Positions 26,521 to 37,486 of a DNA stretch of 64,000 bases are shown here, piece by piece. Location of the stretch: the NCBI GenBank assembly GCA_903893795.1, contig CAITNO010000035.1:186001-250000 (forward strand), read 5' to 3'. Made by a program: the position numbers and the translations under genes. Below the pieces are notes generated by a model. The model made no database searches. It had not been told where the DNA came from and was given only the letters and a program-made list of their open reading frames with translations. Every line of letters begins with the position of its first letter. Position 1 is the first letter of the stretch. This DNA is from Candidatus Hydrogenedentota bacterium. GTDB taxonomy: Bacteria; Hydrogenedentota; Hydrogenedentia; Hydrogenedentales; CAITNO01.

Positions 26521-27396
26521 ATGGTACTAATTTCGGTCGTCATACCGTCCTACAATCCGCCTCCCGAGCACTTGGAGGCGCTGTACAACTCTCTGGTCGC
26601 CCAGACAATGAGAGATTTTGAGGTGATCGTGGTGGACGACGCCTCGGAGGGGGCAGACTATTCCATTTTTCAGGACCCCCGATTTCAGGTGCTCCGGCGG
26701 GACTGGCATTCCGGCCCGGCGGCCTGCCGCAACGCCGGGGCGGCCGTGGCCATCAGCGACCATCTCTTCTTCACGGACACGGACTGCGAACTGGACCCGA
26801 AAACGCTCCAATACGCCAAGTTCAGGCTGGAGACACGGGGCATCTGCGCGGGCGACACCATTACGAAGGCGACAACCTTTTTCGGCAAGGCCGTGGCCCT
26901 GCTGGGCTTTCCGGGCGGAGGAATCCTGGGGTTTGACAAGGTGTGGCGGGTGGATGAGAACCGGTGCACCAGCAGTTTCAGCAGTTGCAATGTGGCCATG
27001 CGCTGGGATGTGCTTTCCGCGGCCGGCGGCTTTGACGAGTCCTTTCCCGTGCCGGGCGGCGAGGACACGGTGCTGGCGCGGTACATGGCGGACCATGGCA
27101 CAAAGATTCGTTATGAATCGAAGCAGGTGGTGTTTCACGTGGAAAAGCGCAGGCTGCGCGATTTCATCCGCTGGCAGATTACGCGCGGGCGCGGCAACTA
27201 TTATATCAGGGGCAACGTGCCTGAAGTGGGCGGATATCTGCGCCTTAGGACTTGGACTTTCCGAAACAGCCTCAGAGCCGCCGGGCCGATCTATGCACTG
27301 CCCGTGCTGATGCTTATCGTCCTGTCGGTGCTGTTTCAATTGTGGGGATACCGGGTCGAAGCAAGGAAACAGGGAGAATATCATGGGCTCGAATAG
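26521..27396 (+). CDS. Family 2 glycosyltransferase
   Basis: I take the start at MVLISVVIPSYNPP (26521); an ATG at 26494 is in frame but lacks a ribosome site. The protein has 291 residues. GT-A fold features are clear: the VVIPSYN opening, VVDDAS near residue 40, the metal-binding FTDTDCELD, and GGFDESFPVPGGEDTVLARY with the acceptor-side ED. A C-terminal hydrophobic helix (ALPVLMLIVLSVLFQLWGY) suggests it sits at the inner membrane. The family moves sugars onto lipid, polysaccharide or protein acceptors; the donor and acceptor are unknown. It overlaps the next gene by 14 bp, so they are co-expressed. Confidence 0.85.
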   Translation: MVLISVVIPSYNPPPEHLEALYNSLVAQTMRDFEVIVVDDASEGADYSIFQDPRFQVLRRDWHSGPAACRNAGAAVAISDHLFFTDTDCELDPKTLQYAKFRLETRGICAGDTITKATTFFGKAVALLGFPGGGILGFDKVWRVDENRCTSSFSSCNVAMRWDVLSAAGGFDESFPVPGGEDTVLARYMADHGTKIRYESKQVVFHVEKRRLRDFIRWQITRGRGNYYIRGNVPEVGGYLRLRTWTFRNSLRAAGPIYALPVLMLIVLSVLFQLWGYRVEARKQGEYHGLE

Positions 27397-28177
27397 GGCG
27401 GTGGCACTGGTGACCGGCGCCAGCCGGGGCATCGGCCGGGGTATAGCCCTTGCGCTGGCCCGGAACGGCTATGACCTCGCCGCCGTGGCAACGCGCCTGG
27501 AGGGCGATGCGGAAAGGCCGGGCCTGCGCGAGCTTGCCCGCGAAGTGGAGGCGCTGGGTGCTGCCTGCCTGCCCGTCGTTGCGGACATCGCCGACTTGGC
27601 CTCGCACGGGGACGCGGTGCGGCAGGCAGTGGAGCGCTTTGGCGGCATCGACCTGCTGGTGAACAACGCGGGCGTGGCACCGCTGGTGCGGGCGGACATT
27701 TTGGAATGTACCCCGGAAAGCTACGACCGCCTGATGGACATCAACCTGCGCGGTCCCTTCTTTCTGACCCAGACCGTCGGGCGGCAGATGGTGGAACAGG
27801 TGAGGAACGGCGCGGCGCGCGCGCCCAAGATCATCTTTATCACCAGCATTTCCAGCCGCGTGGCCAGCCCCAACCGGGCCGAATACTGCCTGAGCAAGGC
27901 AGGGCTCAGCATGGCCGCAAAGAATTATGCCGTCCGGCTTGCGGAATACGGAATCAACGTCTACGACCTGCAGCCCGGCATCACCGCCACCGACATGACG
28001 GCCGGGGTAAAAGAGAAATACGACCGGCTGATCGCCGAGGGACTGCTGCTGACCCGGCGCTGGGGCACCCCCGAAGACGTGGGCAAGGCCGTGGTCGCCC
28101 TGGCCGAAGGGTATTTCGAATACTCCACCGGCTCGGTCATCGAAATCGGCGGCGGGCTGAGTGTCGAGCGGCTGTAG
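27383..28177 (+). CDS. Short-chain dehydrogenase/reductase (FabG-like)
   Basis: This 264-residue protein starts after GGGAGAATATC. Classical SDR motifs are all present: the cofactor loop TGASRGIGRG near residue 11, the NNAG motif, and the catalytic Ser-Tyr-Lys in SISSRV...EYCLSK. The C-terminal SVIEIGGG is typical. It uses NAD(P)H to reduce a keto group or the reverse. Neighbouring a glycosyltransferase, it could act on a sugar or lipid intermediate rather than in fatty-acid synthesis; the annotation as 3-oxoacyl reductase would be by similarity only. Confidence 0.88.
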   Translation: MGSNRAVALVTGASRGIGRGIALALARNGYDLAAVATRLEGDAERPGLRELAREVEALGAACLPVVADIADLASHGDAVRQAVERFGGIDLLVNNAGVAPLVRADILECTPESYDRLMDINLRGPFFLTQTVGRQMVEQVRNGAARAPKIIFITSISSRVASPNRAEYCLSKAGLSMAAKNYAVRLAEYGINVYDLQPGITATDMTAGVKEKYDRLIAEGLLLTRRWGTPEDVGKAVVALAEGYFEYSTGSVIEIGGGLSVERL

Positions 28178-28203
28178 CATCCACAAAACGACACAAGAGT
28201 AGA

Positions 28204-28281
28204 CGCGGCATCCTGCCGCGTTCTTCCTGCGCTTGGCTTTGGGCCAACGCCGAAAGAGGCTGGAAGCCTCTTCCACTTTTT
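28204..28281 (+). terminator. Two hairpins with T-rich tails after the GT2-SDR pair
   Basis: The first hairpin is cgcggca-tcc-tgccgcg (28204-28220) followed by ttctt. The second has an 8-bp stem aagaggct/agcctctt (28254-28261 with 28265-28272) followed by ccacttttt. Either could end the upstream transcript. The second abuts the promoter of the next gene. Confidence 0.6.
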
Positions 28282-28282
28282 C

Positions 28283-28311
28283 TTGACTGGCCCCGGTGTC
28301 GCGCCTACACT
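28283..28311 (+). promoter_or_regulatory. Sigma-70 promoter of the ThuA-like gene
   Basis: TTGACT at 28283-28288 and TACACT at 28306-28311 are separated by exactly 17 bp. The predicted start is near 28318, giving a leader of about 70 nt before the start codon at 28391. Confidence 0.7.
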
Positions 28312-28390
28312 GTTTGTCTGCGAAAGCGGATGGTCGCCGGGCTGACGACGGGTCCGCATGGTCATCAACAACGACACGGGAGTGCTTGCA

Positions 28391-30495
<2,105 letters not shown>

Positions 30496-30544
30496 CTGTC
30501 CGGTTTTCGAGACACAACCCGAAATGGAATGGAGGTAAGCCACC

Positions 30545-30901
30545 GTGTGGAGGCTTCTTTTTGCGCAGACAGAGGTGACCCAGGCGACTGGGAGTGCGGC
30601 GGAACAGCCCGCGGCGTCGTCGCAGGCGAATCCGCTGACCGGCATGTTGCCGATGATCGTTATCTTTTTCGCCATCATGTATTTCCTCATGATTCGGCCC
30701 CAGCAGAAGCGTGAGAAGGAGCGCCGTGCGATGCTTGCCGCCGTGGCCAAGGGCGACGCGGTGATTACCACGGGCGGCATTTGCGGCACCGTGGTCGGCC
30801 TTACGGAGGACCGTGTGGTCCTGCGCGTGGACGAGAAAGTGACGATGGAGTTTGTGCGGGGTGCCATTGCGCAGGTAATGCCAAGGGATGGCGCCAAATA
30901 A
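30545..30901 (+). CDS. yajC: Preprotein translocase subunit YajC
   Basis: This 118-residue protein begins with GTG at 30545, eight bases after GGAGGT. A periplasmic Ala/Gln-rich stretch precedes one membrane helix (LPMIVIFFAIMYFLMIRPQQKREKE region), whose RPQQKR junction is the family signature. The cytoplasmic part has GDAVITTGGICGTVV. YajC joins SecDF in the holotranslocon. It sits 49 bp after tgt and 57 bp before secDF. Confidence 0.95.
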   Translation: MWRLLFAQTEVTQATGSAAEQPAASSQANPLTGMLPMIVIFFAIMYFLMIRPQQKREKERRAMLAAVAKGDAVITTGGICGTVVGLTEDRVVLRVDEKVTMEFVRGAIAQVMPRDGAK

Positions 30902-30958
30902 ACAAGCGGGCGTGTCAGATTCAAGGGAATCAATAAACGGGACCGAGCGGAGTTACCC

Positions 30959-33640
30959 ATGCAAAGAAATATTTACCGGAACATTCTAATCGGGGTGGTC
31001 ACACTGATAGCCATTGTGAGCGTGTACCCCACGTTCGGCTGGATGGCGCTTTCCGAACAGGCGCGCGAGGCGCGCATGGAAAAGTGGCGCGCCGAAGACG
31101 ACCAGATGGCGCGCATCAAGCCGAGCTATTTCCAGAAAGAGTTCTCCCGCTGGAAACGCTGGGCCGAGTTTGACCGGACCAAGGTGATCAACCTTGGACT
31201 GGACCTGCAGGGCGGCATCCACATGGTGATCGGCTTCGACGTGAAGCAGATGCCCGAGGACAAACTCAAGCAGTACCACGACCGCAACATGAGCGACAAC
31301 GACATCGAGCGCGAGGTGCAGAAGATCGTCCTCGAGCAGGTGCGGACGCGCGTGGACAAGTTCGAGGCGAAAGAGCCGGTCATCCAGGCGCTGGGAACCA
31401 ACCAGATCCAGATCCAGCTTCCCGGTGAAAAAGATCTGCAGCGCGCCAAGAACCTGATCACCAAGACCGCCCAGCTCAACTTCCACATTGTGGCGGGGTC
31501 GGACGAGTCGAAACTGGTGTTCGGGAAAATCCGCGACGCGTTCCCCAACGAGTTTCTCGACTATGTCAAAGTTTCCGCCATGCAGCCCGACCGGCTGACG
31601 GTGACGCTGGACAACTTTGACCGCGTGAAGCGCGTGCTGGAAAAGGCCGTGGCGGCCGGCGTCATTCCCGAGGACAAGATTGTAACGTTCAGCCAGAAGC
31701 CCAAGCCCTACGACAAGAACCAGCTTTACCAGTTGTACGTGGTCGACAAGAAGCCGATCGCGACGGGCGAAGGACTGACCTCGGCGAACGCGATTCCCGA
31801 CCAGGCCAACCCCCCGTACTGGCAGATCCTGTTCGAGCTCAACGCGGCGGCGGGGGACAACTTCGCCACCATGACCGAGAAGTACAAGGGCGATCCGATG
31901 GCCATCGTCCTCGACGGCGTGGTCATGTCGGCGCCGACCATCCGCGAGCGCATTTCCAACCGGGGTTCCATCAGCGGCCAGTTTGAGGCGGAGGAGGCGA
32001 AGGACCTTGCCATCGCGCTGAATTCAGGCTCCATGGCGGTTCCCGTGCGCGAGGAATTCACGCGCACCATCAGTGCCAGCCTCGGGCTGGACGCCGTCCG
32101 CAAGGGCGTCGATTCCTCCCTGGGCAGCATGCTCGTCGTGGCCCTGTTCATGCTTCTCTATTACCTGCGCGCCGGCGTGATCGCTGTCATCTCGCTGTTC
32201 TTCAACACCCTGTTCCTGCTGGCGCTCATGGCCTACTTCAACCTGACCCTGACGCTGCCGGGCATCGCCGGTTTGGTGCTCACCACCGGTATCGCGGTGG
32301 ACGCGAACGTGCTTATCTACGAGCGCATCCGTGAAGAGTTAAAACTGGGCCACACGCTCCTGTCCTCCATGGAGAACGGGTTCAAGCGGGCCTCGTCGGT
32401 GATTATCGATGCCCACGTCACGACCCTTATCGCGGGCGCCATCCTCATGCAGTTCGGCACCGGTCCCATCAAGGGTTTCGCCGTCACGCTCAACATCGGT
32501 GTGGCCACGACGCTCTTCTGCGCCCTGGTGCTCACCCCGGCGCTGTTTGAGCTGGGCCTGCGCTACAAGCTGCTCCCCAGCCTGAAAATGTTCTCGGTGT
32601 TCCCGCACAAGCCGAACATCCCCTTCATGCAGTGGCGCTTTGTCGTCATGGCGCTCACGCTGACGGCCATTGCCATCGGCATGACCTGCTTCGTCATCCG
32701 CGGCGCCAACAACTACGGTGTGGACTTCCGGCAGGGCACGAACCTTTCCCTGTACATTGAGAATCCCCAGGTGGTTCCCGATGACCAGTTGCGCACCAAG
32801 CTCACCGAGGCCGGATTTGTCCAGCCGGTGGTCCAGGGCACCCAGGATGACAGCAAACGGAACAATCTGTTCATCATCCGCGTGGGCGACACCACCCGGT
32901 CGGAGGCGGCCAAGGAAAGCGCGGCCGAACAGAAGGGCCTTGTGACGGTGGCCGACCGCATACGCAACGCGCTGGCCTCGCTGGCCGAGGGCGGCTCCGT
33001 GGACAAGGTGGTGGTGGACAACGAGCAGACCGTGGGTCCGTCCGTTGGGTCTCAGTTGCGCTGGGACGCGCTCAAGGCGATCACCTTCTCCATCCTGCTC
33101 ATCATCATCTACCTGTGGGTGCGGTTTGAGCTGCGCTTCTCCATCGGCGCCGTGGTCGCGCTGGTCCACGACCTTCTGTTCACGGTCGGCCTCTTCTCGA
33201 TGGTCGGCGGTGAAATCTCCATGGGCATGATCGCGGCCATCCTGACGATCATCGGTTACTCGCTCAACGACACCATCATCGTGTTCGACCGCGTGCGCGA
33301 GGACATGCAGGTGTACCGGGGCAAGGGCGTGAAGTTCGAGTTCATCCTGAACGACGCCATCAACTCCACCCTGAGCCGCACGATCATCACCTCGCTGACC
33401 GTGCTCTTCGTGACGGTTGTGCTGCTGATATTCGGCGGCGAGTCGCTGTGGGACTTCGCCTTCGTCCTTACGGTCGGCGTCGCGGTCGGCACCTACTCGT
33501 CGATCTTCATCGCCAGCCCGATCGTGTACTGGTGGGACAACATGCGCATCAAGCGCGCCGCCCGCCTGTCGGCGGCCAAAGAAGCGGCCGATGGCGGCAA
33601 GGGCGAATCCACACGGAAACGCAAAGTGACCACCGCCTAA
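30959..33640 (+). CDS. secDF: SecDF fusion protein translocase subunit
   Basis: This 893-residue protein contains both SecD and SecF in one chain. SecD features are LGLDLQGG near residue 80, the large periplasmic P1 region, and helices with the proton-path region GLVLTTGIAVDANVLIYERIRE. SecF begins near residue 560, with GVDFRQGT, a short periplasmic part, then MGMIAAILTIIGYSLNDTIIVFDRVRE. About 12 membrane helices are expected. It uses the proton gradient to pull exported proteins out of SecYEG. The fused form is found in several bacterial groups instead of separate secD and secF. A terminator follows directly. Confidence 0.96.
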   Translation: MQRNIYRNILIGVVTLIAIVSVYPTFGWMALSEQAREARMEKWRAEDDQMARIKPSYFQKEFSRWKRWAEFDRTKVINLGLDLQGGIHMVIGFDVKQMPEDKLKQYHDRNMSDNDIEREVQKIVLEQVRTRVDKFEAKEPVIQALGTNQIQIQLPGEKDLQRAKNLITKTAQLNFHIVAGSDESKLVFGKIRDAFPNEFLDYVKVSAMQPDRLTVTLDNFDRVKRVLEKAVAAGVIPEDKIVTFSQKPKPYDKNQLYQLYVVDKKPIATGEGLTSANAIPDQANPPYWQILFELNAAAGDNFATMTEKYKGDPMAIVLDGVVMSAPTIRERISNRGSISGQFEAEEAKDLAIALNSGSMAVPVREEFTRTISASLGLDAVRKGVDSSLGSMLVVALFMLLYYLRAGVIAVISLFFNTLFLLALMAYFNLTLTLPGIAGLVLTTGIAVDANVLIYERIREELKLGHTLLSSMENGFKRASSVIIDAHVTTLIAGAILMQFGTGPIKGFAVTLNIGVATTLFCALVLTPALFELGLRYKLLPSLKMFSVFPHKPNIPFMQWRFVVMALTLTAIAIGMTCFVIRGANNYGVDFRQGTNLSLYIENPQVVPDDQLRTKLTEAGFVQPVVQGTQDDSKRNNLFIIRVGDTTRSEAAKESAAEQKGLVTVADRIRNALASLAEGGSVDKVVVDNEQTVGPSVGSQLRWDALKAITFSILLIIIYLWVRFELRFSIGAVVALVHDLLFTVGLFSMVGGEISMGMIAAILTIIGYSLNDTIIVFDRVREDMQVYRGKGVKFEFILNDAINSTLSRTIITSLTVLFVTVVLLIFGGESLWDFAFVLTVGVAVGTYSSIFIASPIVYWWDNMRIKRAARLSAAKEAADGGKGESTRKRKVTTA

Positions 33641-33663
33641 AGTCCAATCAAGTCAGACCCAAT

Positions 33664-33704
33664 ACTCCCCGGAACTGCAAAACAGCGGTTCCGGGGAGTT
33701 CTTT
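33664..33704 (+). terminator. Rho-independent terminator after secDF
   Basis: A 12-bp stem actccccggaac/gttccggggagt (33664-33675 with 33688-33699) is followed by TCTTTA. It starts 24 bp after the secDF stop. The reverse direction faces the convergent prepilin gene at 33727. Confidence 0.85.
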
Positions 33705-33726
33705 ATGCCGGGGTGTAATGAGAGGC

Positions 33727-34632
33727 TCAGGGGTAAAGCATGTGGCTCATCTCGTGAAAGGCCAAGCCTCCCAGGTTTACGGGGAAAGCGCCTCCCTGCG
33801 CGCCCTGATAGCGCAGGAATTCCACGTGTCCGTCCATGTAAAGCACATTGCACCCGCCCGGAATGTGGTTGAAATGGGAGGCGTCATCGCCGGAGATTTC
33901 ATCCCACATGACTGCGATTGAGGATTGGGAAAGCGCCGAGGAGGCCGCATTGTTGATGTCTGTGATCAGGAACCGTTCAACACCCTCACTCAGCCGCCGG
34001 ATTAAATTGCCACCGGCGTTTCCTGTGCCGATGGTCACCGGCCAGTCCCTCTGAACGGTTTGGATGGCCTGGGTGGGTGTGCTGTTGAGCGCATTGAAAA
34101 GGCTGACTATGTTGGCCTGCAGGGCGGCAAAGTTGGCAGTGCTGGACAGACGGTCGTCAATGAGCCATCCAAGATAAACATAGGGATGCTCGTACACTTC
34201 ACACGGCTCCACTTTGCCGTTATTGGCGAAGGGTTGGTGCACCGCTCCCTTGCCGCCCCAGAGCGTGGAGGATGTTTTGCCCTGGTCCCAGAGTTGCAGG
34301 GCCGTGCCCGCCGACGAGGCGCTTGGGCATACGAGCACATTCCAGTCTGTAAGATACTCGGGATAAACCGTGACGGCGTCAAAGATGGTGGCGCCGGGCG
34401 CGGAATTGCCGTTGCAGTCCAGCGATTTCATGGGCGGAAACTGCTGGCTCCCGCTTTCATTTGCGTACATCTTGAACACAAGGCCCATTTGTTTGAAATT
34501 GTTGGCGCAACTGGCCCGGCGCGCGGCCTCGCGCGCCCGGGCCAGCGCCGGCAGCAGGATGGCCGCGAGAATGCCGATGATGGCGATGACCACCAATAGT
34601 TCGATAAGGGTGAATCCGCGATGTTTTCGCAT
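33727..34632 (-). CDS. DUF1559-type prepilin-like protein
   Basis: The start [20 protein letters not shown] at 34632 follows CAGGAG and gives 301 residues. The prepilin site is G6|F7 with Glu at +5 and the classic hydrophobic helix, then [20 protein letters not shown], typical of this family. The C-terminus has [20 protein letters not shown], the His...DGH motif of the H-X9-DG family, here with ten rather than nine residues between His and DG. Such proteins are numerous in PVC and Hydrogenedentota genomes. It may be an exported pseudopilin of a type II-like apparatus, but no partner is adjacent. It is convergent with secDF. Confidence 0.88.
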   Translation of the reverse strand: MRKHRGFTLIELLVVIAIIGILAAILLPALARAREAARRASCANNFKQMGLVFKMYANESGSQQFPPMKSLDCNGNSAPGATIFDAVTVYPEYLTDWNVLVCPSASSAGTALQLWDQGKTSSTLWGGKGAVHQPFANNGKVEPCEVYEHPYVYLGWLIDDRLSSTANFAALQANIVSLFNALNSTPTQAIQTVQRDWPVTIGTGNAGGNLIRRLSEGVERFLITDINNAASSALSQSSIAVMWDEISGDDASHFNHIPGGCNVLYMDGHVEFLRYQGAQGGAFPVNLGGLAFHEMSHMLYP

Positions 34633-34835
34633 GATGGAATACTCCTGATTTGTCACGACAGGGTGTTTGGCGATGATGACGTTCGGCACGACGGCTGCAA
34701 GGCCGTCGTGGCCGTGCCCGTCCCGCAGGCGTTTTTTTCAGGAACGCGGGGGTGGCGGGTCCAATGGGGTGTGTCCAGACCATGCGCTGCGTTCATTAAC
34801 TTGCGCACGTCAGGAAAAGAAGGAATGGCTCTGTG

Positions 34836-35123
34836 TCAGGAGTGTTGAATCGGGGGGCTGCGCGGATGCCCAATCCGCCGGAAGGAGGCGGGATGATGGG
34901 TGCCGGATTGGGGAAGCGGTATTGCGGGCAACGCGAAGGGGGAAAAGCAGACGGCCACAAGCGCGGCAACGGCGGTCATTGCCAGCAGCACGCACAGGGC
35001 GCAGGAGTCCTCACCGTCATGCCCGGCGGCGTGACCGTGATGCGGCATGATCCCGTGAACCACTGCGGCGGCCATAAGCGCCAACAGCAGCACCGTCACG
35101 ATCTGTGATGTCCTGCGGTTCAT
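34836..35123 (-). CDS. Small His/Cys membrane protein (DUF2946-like layout)
   Basis: This frame of 95 residues has an N-terminal helix (IVTVLLLALMAAAVVHG), then a His-rich stretch MPHHGHAAGHDGEDS, a CALC pair, and a second helix (LLAMTAVAALVAVCF). His-rich stretch plus Cys pair between two helices resembles small DUF2946-type membrane proteins often linked to metals. The C-terminal 30 residues look less structured. No clear ribosome site precedes the ATG. An antisense ORF of similar length on the plus strand has no such organisation. I favour this strand but the gene is not certain. Confidence 0.5.
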   Translation of the reverse strand: MNRRTSQIVTVLLLALMAAAVVHGIMPHHGHAAGHDGEDSCALCVLLAMTAVAALVAVCFSPFALPAIPLPQSGTHHPASFRRIGHPRSPPIQHS

Positions 35124-35175
35124 GTTAAGAAGTGTAACACGGGGCTTGGTGGCGGGTAATCCCGCCGCTCGCCGA

Positions 35176-36534
35176 TTATCTTAGAAAGGCGTAACGCAGC
35201 ACCAGCGCCAAGGCCACGACATACATGACCGGATGGGCCTCACGGCCGCGGCCGGAGCATGCCTTGACGGCGACAAAAGAGATACAGCCCGCCGCGATGC
35301 CCTCGGTAATGCCGTATCCGAAGGCCATCATCAGCACGGTGAGAAACGCGGGCAGGCTTTCGGTGATGTCGTCCCACTTCACCCGGCCCAGGGGGGCGAG
35401 CATGAGCAGGCCGACCACAATGAGTGCCGGGGCCACGGCCGGGTGCATGGACACCAGCGCGCCCTTGATGCCGAGCGCGCCGTAGTAGGCGGGGCCGATG
35501 TCCTGCCCCACTATCGCCACAATGGGCGCCAGTGCAATGGCCAGCACAAAGCAGATGCCCGTCACCACGGCGGCCAGTCCTGTCCGAGCACCCGCCGCCA
35601 CGCCCGCCGCGCTCTCGATGTAGCTCGTGACCGTGGAGGTGCCGAAGAGCGCCCCGATGCTGGTGCCCAGCGCATCGGCGACAAAGGCGCGCCCGGCGCG
35701 GGGCAGGCGGCCCTTCTCATCGAGGAATCCGGCCTGTGTGCTCACCCCCACCAGCGTGCCCACCGTGTCGAAGAGGACCAGAAAGAAGAACAGCATGACG
35801 GCGGTGAAGGCCTGGAAGGGTTTGGCCATCAGTTCATCAAAACGAAGCTGGAAGAAGGTGCTGAAATTGGGCGTGACAGGCTGGGTCTTGGCGCTAAGCA
35901 CCCCGGTAATCAGACCGAGCACCGTGGTGGCCACAATGCCCACGAGAATGGCGCCGCGCAGATTACGCGCCATCAGCGTGGCGATGAGCAGCACGCCAAA
36001 GAGGGTAATGAGCGGCGCGCCGTGCCGCAGGTCGCCCATGGTCACCATCGTCGCATTATTCAGCACCACGATGCCGCCCCATTGCAGGCCGATGAAGGCG
36101 ATGAACAGCCCTATTGCCGGGCCGATCGAGTTCTTCAGACAGTCGGGAAAGACGTCCAGCACACGTTCCCGGATCTGAAAGAGTGACAGGGCCAGGAACA
36201 GCAACCCCGAGATGAGCACGATGCTCAGCGCGCTTTGCCAGGCGAATCCCATGCCCATGCACACCGTGAACACAAAGAGGAAGTTTTCGCCCATGCCCGG
36301 CGCCAGCGCAAAGGGATAGCGTGCCAGCAGTCCCATGAGGATGCACGCCACGGCGGAGGAGAGGCAGGTGGCCACCAGCACACCGCCGAAATCCATGCCC
36401 GCCATGGCGAGCACCGTCGGCTGCACAAACACGATATAGCTCATGGTGGCGAAGGAGGTCAGTCCGCCCACAATCTCGCGTTGCACGGTGGACCCGGCGG
36501 CGCGCACCCCAAAATATCGTTCGATGAATTCCAT
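35176..36534 (-). CDS. AzgA-type nucleobase permease (NCS2 superfamily)
   Basis: The ATG at 36534, six bases after AAGGGG, gives 452 residues; an in-frame TTG at 36540 is also possible. The opening MEFIERYFGVRAAGSTVQREIVGGLTSFATMSYIVFVQP and the segment PGMGENFLFVFTV are hallmarks of the AzgA subfamily (adenine, guanine, hypoxanthine uptake by proton symport). FDTVGTLVGVSTQAGFLDEKG and GTSTVTSYIESAAGVAAGARTGL are also typical. About 12-14 membrane helices are expected. The exact purine cannot be told. It is transcribed alone, divergent from the gene at 36865. Confidence 0.92.
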   Translation of the reverse strand: MEFIERYFGVRAAGSTVQREIVGGLTSFATMSYIVFVQPTVLAMAGMDFGGVLVATCLSSAVACILMGLLARYPFALAPGMGENFLFVFTVCMGMGFAWQSALSIVLISGLLFLALSLFQIRERVLDVFPDCLKNSIGPAIGLFIAFIGLQWGGIVVLNNATMVTMGDLRHGAPLITLFGVLLIATLMARNLRGAILVGIVATTVLGLITGVLSAKTQPVTPNFSTFFQLRFDELMAKPFQAFTAVMLFFFLVLFDTVGTLVGVSTQAGFLDEKGRLPRAGRAFVADALGTSIGALFGTSTVTSYIESAAGVAAGARTGLAAVVTGICFVLAIALAPIVAIVGQDIGPAYYGALGIKGALVSMHPAVAPALIVVGLLMLAPLGRVKWDDITESLPAFLTVLMMAFGYGITEGIAAGCISFVAVKACSGRGREAHPVMYVVALALVLRYAFLR

Positions 36535-36864
36535 GTGCAACCCCTTGACTGGTATAAGGTTCCGTCACAACAGTTCCCGCCCATGTAGTCTAGCCCTTTC
36601 GGAAGAACATGCGCAAGGGGTCGCCGTGGGACCGGTGCAAGTGGAATGCGGAGCCCGCCGGGAGGTATACTTCCGCCCACACTTGACCGGCGCAACGCTG
36701 GCTCCTCATTCAGTTGGAGCGGCATGGGCTCCGGAACGGAGGCAGGTGACCGCCGCAAGAAATTGCGGAGCGGTGTAAACCAAATGACGGGTTGACGCGT
36801 CCAATCTGATGCATGGAGACGGACGCTGGATTCTGACAACAAGAGAAGGAAAGGAATTTCTGCA
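36535..36864. other. Divergent intergenic region
   Basis: This gap of about 330 bp separates the purine permease (minus) and the Ala/Pro-rich protein (plus). I see no ORF, no repeat and no convincing promoter or purine-riboswitch core in it. Confidence 0.4.
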
Positions 36865-37386
36865 ATGAAGAAGGCTATGTTGGTTGTGATGTTTGCTGTG
36901 GCGCTGGCCATGGTCACCGGTGCGGTGGTTTCGGCCCAGGCTCCCGCGGCGCCTGCCGCCCCCCCCGCGGCCGCTCCGGCCGCCCCGGCTCCCGCCGCGG
37001 CCCCGGCCGCCGAAGCGCCGGTTGCCGCCAAGGTGACGGGCACGAGCGTCAACGTGCTCGCGGCCTACGGCAAGGGCCTCGATGCGGACCCTGCGGGCCC
37101 GCTGGCCAAGCTGAACGCGCTCGTGGTCAAGGAAGCGGTGGACGCGACGGGCAAGCCGGTTGAGGGTTTGGCCGGACGCACGCTGTACTACGTGCCGGTG
37201 AAGGCCGCCGCGGACCTTGTGGTGGGCGACGCCAATGTCGGCAAGACGATCATCATCACGGGCAAGGTGCTTGTGAAGGCCGGTACCGTCATCGTTGAGA
37301 AGTTCGAAGCCCAGGCGGCCAAGAAGGTTGACGGCGGCTGGGACACCATCGGAACCAAGACGATGAGCCAGCAGGCGGTTATCTAG
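36865..37386 (+). CDS. Secreted Ala/Pro-rich protein of unknown function
   Basis: This 173-residue protein follows AAGGAAAGG. It has a clear signal peptide (MKKAMLVVMFAVALAMVTGAVVSAQ), an Ala/Pro linker (about residues 26-55), and a C-terminal domain of about 115 residues with NVLAAYGKGLDADPAGPLAKLNAL and VGKTIIITGKVLVKAGTVIVEKFE. The latter resembles small beta-barrel domains that describe 'residue' cargo or ligand sites, but I do not recognise the family. It is a single-gene unit with its own terminator and may be highly expressed. Confidence 0.75.
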   Translation: MKKAMLVVMFAVALAMVTGAVVSAQAPAAPAAPPAAAPAAPAPAAAPAAEAPVAAKVTGTSVNVLAAYGKGLDADPAGPLAKLNALVVKEAVDATGKPVEGLAGRTLYYVPVKAAADLVVGDANVGKTIIITGKVLVKAGTVIVEKFEAQAAKKVDGGWDTIGTKTMSQQAVI

Positions 37387-37414
37387 TCACCCGCTGAGAC
37401 AGCACAACGATTTT

Positions 37415-37460
37415 GCGGCGGAACCGGCCCAATGCGGACGGTTCCGCCGCCGTTATTTTA
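37415..37460 (+). terminator. Terminator after the Ala/Pro-rich protein gene
   Basis: A stem of about 12 bp beginning gcggcggaacc (37415-37426 with 37439-37450) is followed by CGTTATTTTA. It starts 28 bp after the stop codon. Confidence 0.8.
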
Positions 37461-37486
37461 GGGGCTGGACCGGGCGGGACTGGAAG

